IMG/VR virus record: IMGVR_UViG_3300038427_000181
Coordinates: 1 to 35,309 of that record
Reading direction: 5' to 3' (one strand)
DNA from: a virus
Length of the DNA stretch: 35,309 nt
The notes under the pieces are model-generated. The model searched no databases. It had not been told where the DNA came from and was given only the letters and a program-made list of their open reading frames with translations. Of this stretch, positions 20,777 to 28,392 are shown in pieces. Numbering within the stretch: position 1 is the first letter of the stretch; each line of letters starts with the position of its first letter. Made by a program: the position numbers and the translations under genes.

Positions 20777-22315
20777 ATGGCGATTCGATATCTGGTTCCT
20801 GATGGAAAGCATTTGCCGGTGAGCGGGGAAGACGGCAAGGTCGATCACCGGCTGATGGGCGCGGCGAAGGCGGCGCTGACCAGCCCTGGCGGGCATCGCG
20901 GTAACAAGTACGAAGGCCCGGGCAAAGAGGAAGCCATTCGCAAGCTCAAGGCGCTTTACAAATCGGAAGGCTTGGATTGGGAAGCTTCGGACGCGAATGT
21001 CGGCGGCCTGCACTTCACCATTACGCTTTCGGATGCGCTGTCTGCCGGAGCGTCGCGCCAGCCCATCGCTCTTACCGGCCATTGGGTCAAGCGCACCGGG
21101 CAGCACATCGACATTACCCGGGCGGTTCTCGACGAGATGTTTCAGAACTTCGCCAAGGAGCCTATCGGGGTAAATGTTGACTACGATCATGCCAGCGAAT
21201 CGCCCCTACTCGGCTTGCTGGGCCCGTCGCCTTCGGCCGGTCGCCTGGTCAAGCTCGATCCGGCCGAGGCCTTCAATGGCACCGATCGCGACATCCTCTA
21301 CGGTTACTACGAACCCACGGATAAAGCGCGCGAACTCGTGCAAGGCAGAGAGTATCGCTACTTCTCTGTGGCTGCAGACAAGATCCCCGATAGGAAAACC
21401 GGAGCAGACCAGGGCTGGACAATCACTTCGGTGGCTCTGACCAATAAACCCGTGATCAGCGAGTTGCCGGAGATCCGGCTTTCGGAAGGGCAGGAACTTT
21501 TGATGGACGCTGGGAGCGTCCATGTTCCCACGAATATCTCGAACCCCGCCGGTGGCGGGAGAAATCAAGGAGGCAATCACATGGCACTACCCAAAGTAAC
21601 GCTCAAGAACGCCGCCGACGGCACGCACGAAGTTCACGGCCCCGACGGTCAGATTGGAACGGTGGAAGACAAGCACATTCGGCAATACGCGCAAGAGCAC
21701 CTCGATATGTGCAACAGCGCGAAGGCGAGCGAGGATGCCGCAGCCGCGCGGGCCACGCTGCTTTCGGAAATCGGCGCGCCTGGCAAGACTTCGGCAGAAG
21801 TGAAAGCTCTTATCGACCGCACTGCCGCGCCCATCAAGACCGAAGCGCAACTGCTTTCGGAAACCATCGGCGCGGACGGCATCGTCGATCGCGCCAAGCT
21901 CCTCGTCTTCGTCCGCAACGGTGAGCTCAAGGCTGACGCGCCGTTTGTGATGTCGGACGCCCAGGGGCGCGTAGAGAAGGCTCTCGAAAAGGGCTTGCTG
22001 ACGCCCGCACAGGTAAAAAGCGGCTCGCCGTTGCGGCTCGCTTTAAGCGACGGCGCATCCTTTAAGGCGCTCATCGAGGACCGGCCTCCGGTTGTGGCGG
22101 TGAATACAATCATCGGCGCCGGCGCCGGGGATTCCGACAAGTCGGAACTCGAGAGGACCGAGGTGCAGCTCTCGGATGCGGTCACCGCGCGCATGACGGC
22201 AGCCAAGGAAACCCGCGATCAGGCGGAGCACTTCGTGGTCGGAACGCCGGAAGGGCGCGAGCTCTGGGAATCGGCACGCAAGTTGCGGCTTGCCGCAAAT
22301 GCGGAAAAGGACTGA
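20777..22315 (+). CDS. Prohead protease/scaffold precursor (Mu gpI type)
   Basis: 512 aa. Residues about 1-70 (HRLMGAAKAALTSPGGHRGNKYEGPGKEEAIRKLKALYKSEG) are an N-terminal extension seen in phage proteases and capsid maturation proteins. The protease part (about 100-240) has HIDITRAVLDEMFQNF, VNVDYDHAS, AGRLVKLDPAE, LYGYYEPTDKARELVQGREYRYFSVA and ALTNKPVISELPEIRLSE, matching Mu-like prophage I protein. It should cleave the scaffold during capsid maturation. From residue 269 the scaffold part follows. ATG 20777 is chosen. A GTG at 20756 lies in the hairpin. Confidence 0.85.
   Translation: MAIRYLVPDGKHLPVSGEDGKVDHRLMGAAKAALTSPGGHRGNKYEGPGKEEAIRKLKALYKSEGLDWEASDANVGGLHFTITLSDALSAGASRQPIALTGHWVKRTGQHIDITRAVLDEMFQNFAKEPIGVNVDYDHASESPLLGLLGPSPSAGRLVKLDPAEAFNGTDRDILYGYYEPTDKARELVQGREYRYFSVAADKIPDRKTGADQGWTITSVALTNKPVISELPEIRLSEGQELLMDAGSVHVPTNISNPAGGGRNQGGNHMALPKVTLKNAADGTHEVHGPDGQIGTVEDKHIRQYAQEHLDMCNSAKASEDAAAARATLLSEIGAPGKTSAEVKALIDRTAAPIKTEAQLLSETIGADGIVDRAKLLVFVRNGELKADAPFVMSDAQGRVEKALEKGLLTPAQVKSGSPLRLALSDGASFKALIEDRPPVVAVNTIIGAGAGDSDKSELERTEVQLSDAVTARMTAAKETRDQAEHFVVGTPEGRELWESARKLRLAANAEKD
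21581..22315 (+). CDS. Nested scaffolding protein (Mu gpZ-like internal start)
   Basis: 244 aa in the same frame as the protease C-terminus, starting at ATG 21581 (MALPKVTLKNAADG). AAGGAGG (21567-21573) lies seven bases upstream, an ideal ribosome site inside a coding gene. This is the lambda Nu3 and Mu Z arrangement: a short scaffold made in excess from an internal start and co-assembled with the longer protease form. The sequence is helical with a charged C-terminus (RKLRLAANAEKD), as expected for scaffold-capsid contact. The function call rests on this architecture. Confidence 0.75.
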   Translation: MALPKVTLKNAADGTHEVHGPDGQIGTVEDKHIRQYAQEHLDMCNSAKASEDAAAARATLLSEIGAPGKTSAEVKALIDRTAAPIKTEAQLLSETIGADGIVDRAKLLVFVRNGELKADAPFVMSDAQGRVEKALEKGLLTPAQVKSGSPLRLALSDGASFKALIEDRPPVVAVNTIIGAGAGDSDKSELERTEVQLSDAVTARMTAAKETRDQAEHFVVGTPEGRELWESARKLRLAANAEKD

Positions 22316-22321
22316 ACCCTC

Positions 22322-22393
22322 GGGATTAGGGATTAGGGGCTAGGGATTCGGGAAGAAAAACCCGCATCCTGAATCCCAGGTCCCGAATCCCTG
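22322..22393 (+). repeat. GGGATTA/TAATCCC-type heptamer inverted pair (third family)
   Basis: Left arm GGGATTA, GGGATTA, GGGGCTA, GGGATTC, GGG; a 16-nt centre; right arm of TGAATCCC, GTCCCGAATCCC type. The arms are complementary, so this family also has the two-arm hairpin design. It lies between the scaffold stop and the next SD. Confidence 0.85.
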
Positions 22394-22419
22394 AGTCAAT
22401 CTCGAAGGGAGAAAACGCG

Positions 22420-22923
22420 ATGGATTATTTCAGCTACAGGTACGCAGGGCTGACGATGGTGGATAAGATGGCCGCCGTAAGCCCCGATTCTACTGTGTTC
22501 CCGGAGGGCTTCATTCTGCCCGCCGGTCAGAATGCGGCATTCCTCGGCATCTGCGAGAAGGGTGTGCTCCCCGACGCGATTCCCGGCTATGTGGGCGGCG
22601 TGTACGCAGGCTTCAGCGGCCAAGCGTGGCCGGTAGGCCCGGGCGGCAGCGCCATTGTTACGCCCAGGACGCCGCAAGGGCAGTCGCGCTCGCTGGCGGT
22701 CGGCCCCATCCGCGTTCCGGCGATTGCAGCCGCCGGGATCGCTCGCGGTGACCGCCTGATTATCGGCGATACCATGGGACGCCTGGCCAGCGTTGTGACC
22801 CTGGGGCTCCCAGCCGGCACTAACATCAATCTGGTGGGTACGGCCGACACGGCCGCCACGGCGGCGGACCAGGTGGTTTACGTCTGGCTTTCTCCGCTCG
22901 GCGATCGCCACGACACGGTGTAG
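22420..22923 (+). CDS. Capsid-associated (decoration-like) protein
   Basis: 167 aa. SD GAAGGGA at nine bases. The C-terminal half (IRVPAIAAAGIARGDRLIIGDTMGRLASVV, then NLVGTADTAATAADQVVYVWLSP) has the G.A...GD....D..GR......G.A...A.AGD.V.V pattern of DUF2190-type capsid decoration proteins. Its place between scaffold and capsid agrees. The first 60 residues are an extra region. The decoration role is inferred. Confidence 0.6.
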   Translation: MDYFSYRYAGLTMVDKMAAVSPDSTVFPEGFILPAGQNAAFLGICEKGVLPDAIPGYVGGVYAGFSGQAWPVGPGGSAIVTPRTPQGQSRSLAVGPIRVPAIAAAGIARGDRLIIGDTMGRLASVVTLGLPAGTNINLVGTADTAATAADQVVYVWLSPLGDRHDTV

Positions 22924-22928
22924 ATGTA

Positions 22929-22969
22929 GCGGCGGTCCATGACCGCCGTTCGGCGCTCGTAGAGCGCCG
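22929..22969. repeat. Double hairpin (REP-like) upstream of the capsid gene
   Basis: GGCGGTC-CAT-GACCGCC (22931-22947) is followed by CGGCGCTC-GTA-GAGCGCCG (22951-22969), two perfect stems with 3-nt loops separated by three bases. It is typical of dispersed twin-palindrome elements. The remaining gap to 23116 shows nothing else convincing, only a GC-rich stretch. Confidence 0.8.
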
Positions 22970-23116
22970 CGACAGGAAGGCTACGGCAAGACGGCGAGCC
23001 ATCCCTCGCCGCAGCAAGTGTGTTCCTGCTCGGACAGCGGCTGGCATATCCGATGGGGAACCCGGCAGCGGGGGCCGCGAAATCGACGGCGCCTGACCCG
23101 CAAGTGAGAGGCATCC

Positions 23117-24061
23117 ATGGATGCAAGTGCAGTTCACATAACGACGCTCGATCCACGCATCAGCGTGGCGTACCAAAACAAGCAATTCATTCACGAGCAA
23201 GTGTGGCCCATCGTGCCGTGCGACAAACTCAGCGGCATGTACAGCAAATACTCGAAACAAAGCTTCCGGGCCCAACTCGACAGCCTCGATGAAGGCGGCT
23301 ATCCCAGGCGTTATCGCCTGGACATCGAGCCATACGGCCGGTATGAATGCCGTGGGCACGGCGTTAGCGTGATGCTGCTCGACGATACCCGCGACAATGC
23401 CGACAACCCGGCCGAAGTCGATATCCAGCACCGGAACTTCGTGCAGGCAGTCATCGCGCTCAACCGTGAAATCGAGCTGATCAACTCCCTCACCGCGGCG
23501 GCGATTCCGCAAAATGTCACGCTGGCGGGCGTAACTCAATTTTCCAACGCCGCGTGCAACCCGCTGCCTATCATCCGTGGCTGGTGCGTAACCATCGAGC
23601 AGGCTATTGGCGTCTCTCGCTCCGAAATGAGCCTGCTGCTGCCGCGTCCGGTGCTCGATGCGCTGATGGACAACGTCAATATGCGCGGCTACGTGCAATT
23701 TACGCAGAACCTGTTCAACGAACCCATCGGCCCGCAGAACATCGCCCGCGCCCTGCAGATCAAGAGCATCATCGTGGCGGAAAATCTGGGCCTGACTTCC
23801 GCCGAGGGGGCTGCCGACGTGCTTGCTTACAATTGGCCTTCGGCGGTGGGCGCCTCCATCTGCCTACTGTTCTACAGCACGCAAACTCCCGCGGCGCTGA
23901 CGCCGAATTTTGGCTATTACTTCCGCTCGAAGATCGGGTACTACCCGCTGCGCGAAGTCTATAAAAAGACAGCGCGCGGCACCCTGATCATCAGCGAGGA
24001 AAAGCGCGACTCGATCATGGTCGAACCGAATGCCGCGTTTTTGGGGATCAACCCGATTTAG
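23117..24061 (+). CDS. Major capsid protein (Mu gpT/HK97-fold type)
   Basis: 314 aa, directly after scaffold and decoration genes. The start (LDPRISVAYQNKQFIHEQVWPIVPCDKLSGMYSKYSKQSFRA) and centre (RDNADNPAEVDIQHRNFVQAVIALNREIELINSL) match phage major capsid proteins that keep an intact N-terminus. RPVLDALMDNVNMRGYVQFTQNLFN and AALTPNFGYYFRSKIGYYPLREVYKK are the P-domain and A-loop-like regions. GAGAGG lies five bases upstream. It should form the icosahedral shell. No cleavable N-terminal region is obvious, consistent with a separate scaffold. Confidence 0.85.
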   Translation: MDASAVHITTLDPRISVAYQNKQFIHEQVWPIVPCDKLSGMYSKYSKQSFRAQLDSLDEGGYPRRYRLDIEPYGRYECRGHGVSVMLLDDTRDNADNPAEVDIQHRNFVQAVIALNREIELINSLTAAAIPQNVTLAGVTQFSNAACNPLPIIRGWCVTIEQAIGVSRSEMSLLLPRPVLDALMDNVNMRGYVQFTQNLFNEPIGPQNIARALQIKSIIVAENLGLTSAEGAADVLAYNWPSAVGASICLLFYSTQTPAALTPNFGYYFRSKIGYYPLREVYKKTARGTLIISEEKRDSIMVEPNAAFLGINPI

Positions 24062-24062
24062 G

Positions 24063-24138
24063 AAAAACAGTTGTCAGTGGTCAGTTGTCAGTTCTTAGTT
24101 ACTGATAACTGATCACTGATGACTAAATACTGTTTTTA
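24063..24138 (+). terminator. Candidate terminator formed by heptamer array unit 13
   Basis: The extended stem AAAAACAGT...ACTGTTTTT ends in five T. The array therefore resembles a rho-independent terminator downstream of the major capsid gene, the expected site for partial termination, although the stem is AT-rich at its base. Confidence 0.4.
24068..24132 (+). repeat. TCAGT/ACTGA heptamer array, unit 13
   Basis: The left half starts AAAAACAGTTGTCAG. The right half ends CTAAATACTGTTTTT, so the outer stem is extended (AAAAACAGT with ACTGTTTTT). Confidence 0.9.
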
Positions 24139-24149
24139 AAAGGAGCAAC

Positions 24150-24641
24150 ATGGCAAAAGAAGAGGAAAGAAAACAGGGTCAGACGCGGCCAGCGGCCCCA
24201 CCGCCAGCACCTTCCATGGAGCCTCCGGTCGCGCCGACGCGTATGGGAGCAACCTGGGAGGATGTTGCCTTCCTGAAGCAGCGCGGGAAAAATCTCGTCA
24301 CAGTGGAAAGCGCTCAGGCGTTCATCGATCGGATGTCCTCGGCCGACTATGTTGAATACCTGCGCGATAAGTTCGAGGCCTCGCCGAAAGTCCCGCCGGC
24401 GGAAGTCTATAAGCCGCGGCAAGGCGCGGAGACCACCGAGGTCCTTCTCCATCACCCGATTCAATACGGCGTGCTGGGGAAAGACCGCGCCGTAAATAAC
24501 TTCAAGTTTTCGCGCGGCCTGCACACGCTCGAAGTGGAACTGGCTGCGCTGTTCCTGACTTTCAAGGACCCGATCGGCCACCGGCCGATTGCGGAAATCC
24601 CCAAGCCCGTCGAGTCGGTGAAGGGAACGGTGACGAAATAG
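24150..24641 (+). CDS. Hypothetical head protein (position of Mu gp35)
   Basis: 163 aa. A Pro/Ala-rich N-terminus (residues 10-35) is followed by a helical region (VESAQAFIDRMSSADYVEYLRDKFEAS) and a beta region (EVLLHHPIQYGVLGKDRAVNNFKFSRGLHTLEVELAALFLTFKDP). AAAAGGAG lies six bases before ATG 24150. It follows the capsid gene, where head accessory proteins lie. No family was recognised. Confidence 0.55.
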   Translation: MAKEEERKQGQTRPAAPPPAPSMEPPVAPTRMGATWEDVAFLKQRGKNLVTVESAQAFIDRMSSADYVEYLRDKFEASPKVPPAEVYKPRQGAETTEVLLHHPIQYGVLGKDRAVNNFKFSRGLHTLEVELAALFLTFKDPIGHRPIAEIPKPVESVKGTVTK

Positions 24642-24648
24642 CCGGGAG

Positions 24649-24717
24649 GGAAGTTGTCAGTTCTCAGTTCTCAGTTTTCAGTAACTGATAACTGAGGACT
24701 GATGACTGAGAACTTTT
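24649..24717 (+). repeat. TCAGT/ACTGA heptamer array, unit 14
   Basis: GAAGT edge, five TCAGTNN units, TCAGTAACTGA centre, four NNACTGA units, GAACTTTTC edge. The start codon follows with no SD. Confidence 0.9.
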
Positions 24718-24718
24718 C

Positions 24719-25279
24719 ATGTCCTACACGACTGTCGATGACGTCGCGGCTTTGTTTCCGACCTTCTCGCGCAATGGGCCGAAAGGCCCTGCGGATGCCG
24801 TGATCCAGGGATTCATCGATCGCGAGGCTTCGCAGATCAATGGCATTCTTCAGCAGCGGTTCAGTGAAGCCATCGCCACCTTTCCAGGGGCCAATCTGGC
24901 GGCGCAATTCGTCGCCTACATTGCCAGTTTTGCCTCTGGGTCCGACCAACTAAATCTGTTGGTCCAGGCCAATACCTGGGCAGCGGCGGGAGAGCTAGCG
25001 ACGATCTTTGAGGCGACTATCGGTGCGACGGTCGCGAAAGTGGCGGCAGCGTATGAAGCGAAGGCGCAGGAAATTTATTGGGAACTGGAAGGCCGTGATG
25101 AAAAGGGTGCGCTGAGAAAACCCGCTGTCGGGCGGTTCGACAAGCTGTTCGATGCGAGCGCGCGCTCGATCAGCCCCCGTGCCGAATTTTTTGGCGTGGC
25201 CGGGGGCGATCAGCCGCGGCAGAAAGATGAGGACGTGACCGGCTACTTTAACAAGTGGCCGGGGACGAAAGATGATTAG
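24719..25279 (+). CDS. Head completion protein, DUF1320 (Mu gp36) type
   Basis: 186 aa. The DUF1320 start is recognisable: YTTVDDVAALFPTFSRN, then DAVIQGFIDREASQINGILQQRF (residues about 30-52), then helices with ALTEK-like spacing (AAQFVAYIASFASGSDQLNLL). Mu gp36 and HK97 gp6-like proteins of this kind join head to tail. It has no SD and follows array unit 14. The C-terminus ends within array unit 15. Confidence 0.75.
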   Translation: MSYTTVDDVAALFPTFSRNGPKGPADAVIQGFIDREASQINGILQQRFSEAIATFPGANLAAQFVAYIASFASGSDQLNLLVQANTWAAAGELATIFEATIGATVAKVAAAYEAKAQEIYWELEGRDEKGALRKPAVGRFDKLFDASARSISPRAEFFGVAGGDQPRQKDEDVTGYFNKWPGTKDD

Positions 25280-25343
25280 TTATCAGTCATCAGTAATCAG
25301 TAAGTGCTTTAGCTGAAGACTGACAACTGAAAACTGACGACTT
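25276..25343 (+). repeat. TCAGT/ACTGA heptamer array, unit 15
   Basis: The stop codon TAG (25277-25279) lies within the array. Three to four TCAGTNN units, a centre (AAGTGCTTTAG) and four NNACTGA units, ending GACTTC. Confidence 0.9.
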
Positions 25344-25348
25344 CTTCT

Positions 25349-25942
25349 ATGTGGATTCCAACTTACAAGCTCACGCTCGGCTTCAACATCGTCGATCAAC
25401 TGATCGCTGTTATTCAGCGCGATCAGGCGGCGGCGATGGCCTACGCACTCGCGCAATTCCCCGCGCCGTCAGGGACGCCGGCGCCGGTTGCGGTCAGGCA
25501 ATTCTGGCGCGGCGCCGGAATGAAGCCGGAATTGCCCTGCATCGTAGTGCAGGCCAACGGGCCAGACTATACACCCTGGATCCAGGACGAGCCCCCCTTG
25601 CACGGGCGCAACGCTTGGGGAGTTTACTGCGACGTCGGCGATTTCGACACCGAATCCGTCGTGTGGCTTGCCCAGATCTACTCCCTGACCCTGATGCATG
25701 TTTTGGTGAGCGAGTTCTACGGGCCGACCAATGGAGCGGATCTGTTTGTGGCGCTTACGCTGACCGAGAATGATGGGCGGACGACGCGCCGGACCGTTTC
25801 TTTTCCCCTAGGCGTGGTGGGGGGTTTTCTGATTCATTCGCCGGTTTTGCAGATAAAACCCGGCGATCAAGAACGTCCTACGCCCGTGCTGCGGGTGGCG
25901 ATTGAGGGAACATTCCAGACAGAGGATTTCGCTGCTCCATGA
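25349..25942 (+). CDS. Tail terminator or neck protein candidate
   Basis: 197 aa. A helical N-terminus (NIVDQLIAVIQRDQAAAMAYALAQFP) leads to a beta-rich body (LPCIVVQANGPDY, NAWGVYCDVGDFDTESVVWLAQIYSLTLMHVL, DLFVALTLTENDGRTTRRTVSFPLGV), a layout seen in tail completion proteins (about 130-200 aa). Position between DUF1320 and the tube genes fits Mu gp37-like or siphovirus tail terminator proteins. No SD lies between the array and ATG 25349. Assignment is by position and shape. Confidence 0.5.
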   Translation: MWIPTYKLTLGFNIVDQLIAVIQRDQAAAMAYALAQFPAPSGTPAPVAVRQFWRGAGMKPELPCIVVQANGPDYTPWIQDEPPLHGRNAWGVYCDVGDFDTESVVWLAQIYSLTLMHVLVSEFYGPTNGADLFVALTLTENDGRTTRRTVSFPLGVVGGFLIHSPVLQIKPGDQERPTPVLRVAIEGTFQTEDFAAP

Positions 25943-25954
25943 GGAGATGGAAAC

Positions 25955-26212
25955 ATGAAAAAAAGCGATCAGCAGTCAGCCGCCAGCGATCAGCAAGAGC
26001 CGAAGGGCTATGAGCTAGTGCTTTCGCAGTGGGCTGGGCAGATCCTCCCAGACTGGGAAATTGAAATCTTTCGAGCTGAGCAGTGGTATGCGGCGCCCAC
26101 CGGATGGCCGCTCTATCTTTTCGTTGGGCAGAAGATTCGCGCTCGCACGGCTGCCGGGCAGGCGATCCTTGAGCAAATGCTAGCGCACGGATATCTGAAG
26201 GAAGTCATCTGA
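25955..26212 (+). CDS. Small tail-region protein with heptamer-derived N-terminus
   Basis: 85 aa. Residues about 3-13 (SDQQSAASDQQ) are encoded by a tandem of 7-mers ending CAGC (25966-25996). The body (YELVLSQWAGQILPDWEIEIFRAEQWYAAPTGWPLYLFVGQKIRARTAAGQAILEQMLAHGYL) is a compact alpha/beta region. GAGGAG lies eight bases before ATG 25955. Position before the tube genes suggests a tail accessory protein. Confidence 0.55.
   Translation: MKKSDQQSAASDQQEPKGYELVLSQWAGQILPDWEIEIFRAEQWYAAPTGWPLYLFVGQKIRARTAAGQAILEQMLAHGYLKEVI
25966..25996 (+). repeat. NNNCAGC heptamer tract inside a gene start
   Basis: GATCAGC, AGTCAGC, CGCCAGC and GATCAGC in tandem: a fifth period-7 sequence, again inside a gene end. 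Confidence 0.7.
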
Positions 26213-26227
26213 AGACTGGAGTAACAA

Positions 26228-26881
26228 ATGGCGAACATCACGAAAGTCTGGACGCCCAAGAACGTCATCCTGAATCCTGCGGAGGTTTTCATCGATGTGC
26301 AGGCGCCGGTTTCGGCGATCCCGCCCACACTGGGCACCAATATCTGGGCGGCTTCGGGAACGTACAGCATCGATACTACTGGCCAGCCCATGGACAATGG
26401 CAGTTCCGGAGTCTATGCGGGCGCGACAGCGGGGCCGTTGGTGGCGAGCGCGGCGCTGAAGTTTGACGAGATTCGATCAGATGCCCACGGCGCGCGTATT
26501 GACGCGGCGTTCATCAGCGCTGCCTGCGACCTGGAATTTACGGCGAATGAGTTACTGCTTTCGAACCTGGCGAAGTACCTGCCGGCGGCGGGCGCCTACA
26601 CCGACGTCGTACTCGGTGCCAACCCTGCGGCGGACTTCCTGCAGATTGGCTCGCCGCAAAGTGCCAACGTTACGTTCCACAGTTTTCTTTTCACTTCGCC
26701 GGACCACGGCGCGGCGGGGAAATTCATCGTCGCACAGTTCTATCGATGCCTGCTGATGGGTCCGATCCCGCTGGCCTTTGACCGCAAAAAGATCACGCAG
26801 CAGAAAATCAAGGTGCGCGCGTATCTCGATCTAACGCGGGTTGCCGGCGATATGGTTGGGCAGATTGTGAAGACGCTGTGA
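26228..26881 (+). CDS. Tail tube protein, copy 1
   Basis: 217 aa. The beta-rich sequence with TAGPLVASAALKFDEIRSD, ARIDAAFISAACDLEFTANELLLSNLAKYL (about 95-124), LPAAGAYTDVVLG and the end KVRAYLDLTRVAGDMVGQIVKTL fits tail tube subunits, which precede the chaperone and tape measure. It is a clear paralogue of the next gene, sharing LPAAGAYT, the AAGK motif, and the DLTR then VKT ending. One of the two may be a tube initiator or spacer. Confidence 0.75.
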   Translation: MANITKVWTPKNVILNPAEVFIDVQAPVSAIPPTLGTNIWAASGTYSIDTTGQPMDNGSSGVYAGATAGPLVASAALKFDEIRSDAHGARIDAAFISAACDLEFTANELLLSNLAKYLPAAGAYTDVVLGANPAADFLQIGSPQSANVTFHSFLFTSPDHGAAGKFIVAQFYRCLLMGPIPLAFDRKKITQQKIKVRAYLDLTRVAGDMVGQIVKTL

Positions 26882-26883
26882 GG

Positions 26884-26959
26884 GAAGTGACCAGTTATCA
26901 GTCCTCAGTAATCAGTAAAAACACTTACTGAGAACTGAAAACTGAAAACTGAAGACTTC
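26884..26959 (+). repeat. TCAGT/ACTGA heptamer array, unit 16
   Basis: GAAGT edge, TCAGTNN units, an AAAAACACTT centre, NNACTGA units, GAAGACTTC edge. The next gene has its own GGAGG. Confidence 0.9.
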
Positions 26960-26975
26960 GTCTGGAGGTTCTCAA

Positions 26976-27827
26976 ATGGCCGCAGTTGTCACCAAAGTTC
27001 CCGTACCCGCCAACGTCTGGCAGGGCACGGTGGATTTCTACATCGACTCGACGCCGCCGAGTTCAGAGGTCACGCCCACCCAGGCGGATGAAATTGCTCT
27101 GGATGCCAACGGACAGCCCGCCTCGCTGCAGATGGCCGTGACCGCGGCGACCAACGCCTCGCCCATCGTCATTACCGGAGCTTCCACCACAGGCTTCGCC
27201 CTGAACGATATCGTGACCGTAGCCAGCGTCACTGGGAACACCAATGCCAACGGCATTTGGACGATTTCCGCGCTGGACGCGACGCACATCACCCTAAAGG
27301 GCTCTGCGGGCAATGCCGCATGGATTTCCGGCGGCACGGTAACTCGCGGCGCGCACGTCGGCTTACTCGAAGGTCCCACCACCGTAACCCTCAATCCGAA
27401 AATCGAGGATATTGGCAGCGACTCGTTTGAAGGTCCACACGATGCTGCGCTGCAAAATGTGGAAGTGGATGTGGAGACGGTAATGAAGGAAGTGGACCTC
27501 TACAAACTGCTCGCGATGACTTCGAACTTGAACTATGGCAACTTTGCCGCGCTGCCAGCTGCGGGCGCCTACACGACGCTGGGGGTGCAGTTCGGCGGGG
27601 TGCAGTCAGCCTCGATGAACCTGCACCGCCTGATGTTTGTCGGACCCAATCGCGCGGCAGCGGGCAAGTGGATTTACGTCTATCTGTTCAAGGGCTACAA
27701 CAGCGACCCGATTCAATTGACCTTCCATCGCTCTAAGGCGAATTTGTGGAAGGTGAAGTTTATGGGAGTGGCAGATCTCACTCGCGCCTTGGGCGATGAA
27801 TTGTGCCATGTGGTCAAGACGAAGTAG
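26976..27827 (+). CDS. Tail tube protein, copy 2, with inserted beta domain
   Basis: 283 aa. Its flanks match copy 1, but residues about 48-125 hold an extra domain (LQMAVTAATNASPIVITGASTTGFALNDIVTVASVTGNTNANGIWTISALDATHITLKGSAGNAAWISGGTVTR), the TNASPIVVT...GD.V.I..V.GNTAANG.W.I type beta domain frequent in phage virion proteins. It is inserted after the first strands, and the tube sequence resumes at AHVGLLEGPTTVTLNP. The insert probably projects from the tail surface. SD GGAGG at seven bases. Confidence 0.75.
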   Translation: MAAVVTKVPVPANVWQGTVDFYIDSTPPSSEVTPTQADEIALDANGQPASLQMAVTAATNASPIVITGASTTGFALNDIVTVASVTGNTNANGIWTISALDATHITLKGSAGNAAWISGGTVTRGAHVGLLEGPTTVTLNPKIEDIGSDSFEGPHDAALQNVEVDVETVMKEVDLYKLLAMTSNLNYGNFAALPAAGAYTTLGVQFGGVQSASMNLHRLMFVGPNRAAAGKWIYVYLFKGYNSDPIQLTFHRSKANLWKVKFMGVADLTRALGDELCHVVKTK

Positions 27828-27828
27828 G

Positions 27829-27901
27829 GAAGTTGTCAGTTTTCAGTCGTCAGTTCTCAGTGACTGGTTTTACTGGCTACTGACCACTGATGACTGAAAA
27901 C
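27829..27901 (+). repeat. TCAGT/ACTGA heptamer array, unit 17
   Basis: GAAGT edge, four TCAGTNN units, a less regular centre (GACTGGTTTTACTGG), four NNACTGA units, then a GGGGG SD-like run. Confidence 0.9.
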
Positions 27902-27912
27902 GGGGGTTTTCC

Positions 27913-28392
27913 ATGAGCGAAAACGGCGCCGCCAAGCCAGAAGACTTTCGCAAAGCGTTCGAGAACCGCGAAGAAGTCGTGCGCCTGGTACTCCCCAAGT
28001 GCGGCTTGCCCGTGCTGGCCCGGCGGCTGTCTCCTCTGCGCGTGCTGCTGACCGGAAAGAAAATGGAAGAGGCCAAAGGGCTCGCCGACGCTGCTGCCCG
28101 CACCATGGCATTTTCCGACATCATGCTGGCGAGCATTCAGCAAATCCTGGTCCAGCCGCGCCTATCGCTAACACCAACCCCTAATCAGATCGATCCCAAC
28201 TGGGTGCCGCTCGAAGATGGCACGTTCCTGTTCGATTGGGGGCTCGGGTTGATCGGCGATGATGGAAAACCCTTCAGCGATTTTTTTCGCGCAAGAGGAG
28301 AGCCTGCTGCAACTAGCGCAGGTGGCGGAGAGCTTCCACACCAGGCCGAGCGCGATGCTGGAATTGACGGGGGCTCCGGCAATCCAACTTGA
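27913..28392 (+). CDS. Tail assembly chaperone, zero-frame product (gpG-like)
   Basis: 159 aa. Residues about 1-117 (EDFRKAFENREEVVRLVLPKCGLPVLARRLSPLRVLLTGKKM, then ARTMAFSDIMLASIQQILVQPRL) have the folded part of tail assembly chaperones upstream of the tape measure gene. From residue about 126 (RARGEPAATSAGGG...) the sequence turns low-complexity, as expected after a frameshift site where the shifted frame is the functional one. A run of seven T at 28281-28287 supplies the shift. GGGGG lies before ATG 27913. Confidence 0.8.
   Translation: MSENGAAKPEDFRKAFENREEVVRLVLPKCGLPVLARRLSPLRVLLTGKKMEEAKGLADAAARTMAFSDIMLASIQQILVQPRLSLTPTPNQIDPNWVPLEDGTFLFDWGLGLIGDDGKPFSDFFRARGEPAATSAGGGELPHQAERDAGIDGGSGNPT
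28281..28287 (+). other. Candidate programmed frameshift site (T7)
   Basis: In the zero frame the run reads GAT TTT TTT CGC. A shift of +1 (TTT to TTC, both read by Phe tRNA) or of -2 enters the frame of the overlapping ORF at GCG CAA GAG GAG. The two ORFs overlap across this site, immediately before the tape measure gene, the standard place. Most tail phages use -1, which does not fit here. Mu itself is reported to use -2. Confidence 0.65.

Noticed and set aside
22826-23698. 290-aa minus-strand ORF opposite the capsid gene
   Set aside because: Its reading frame crosses a double-hairpin repeat, and the + strand holds the major capsid gene.
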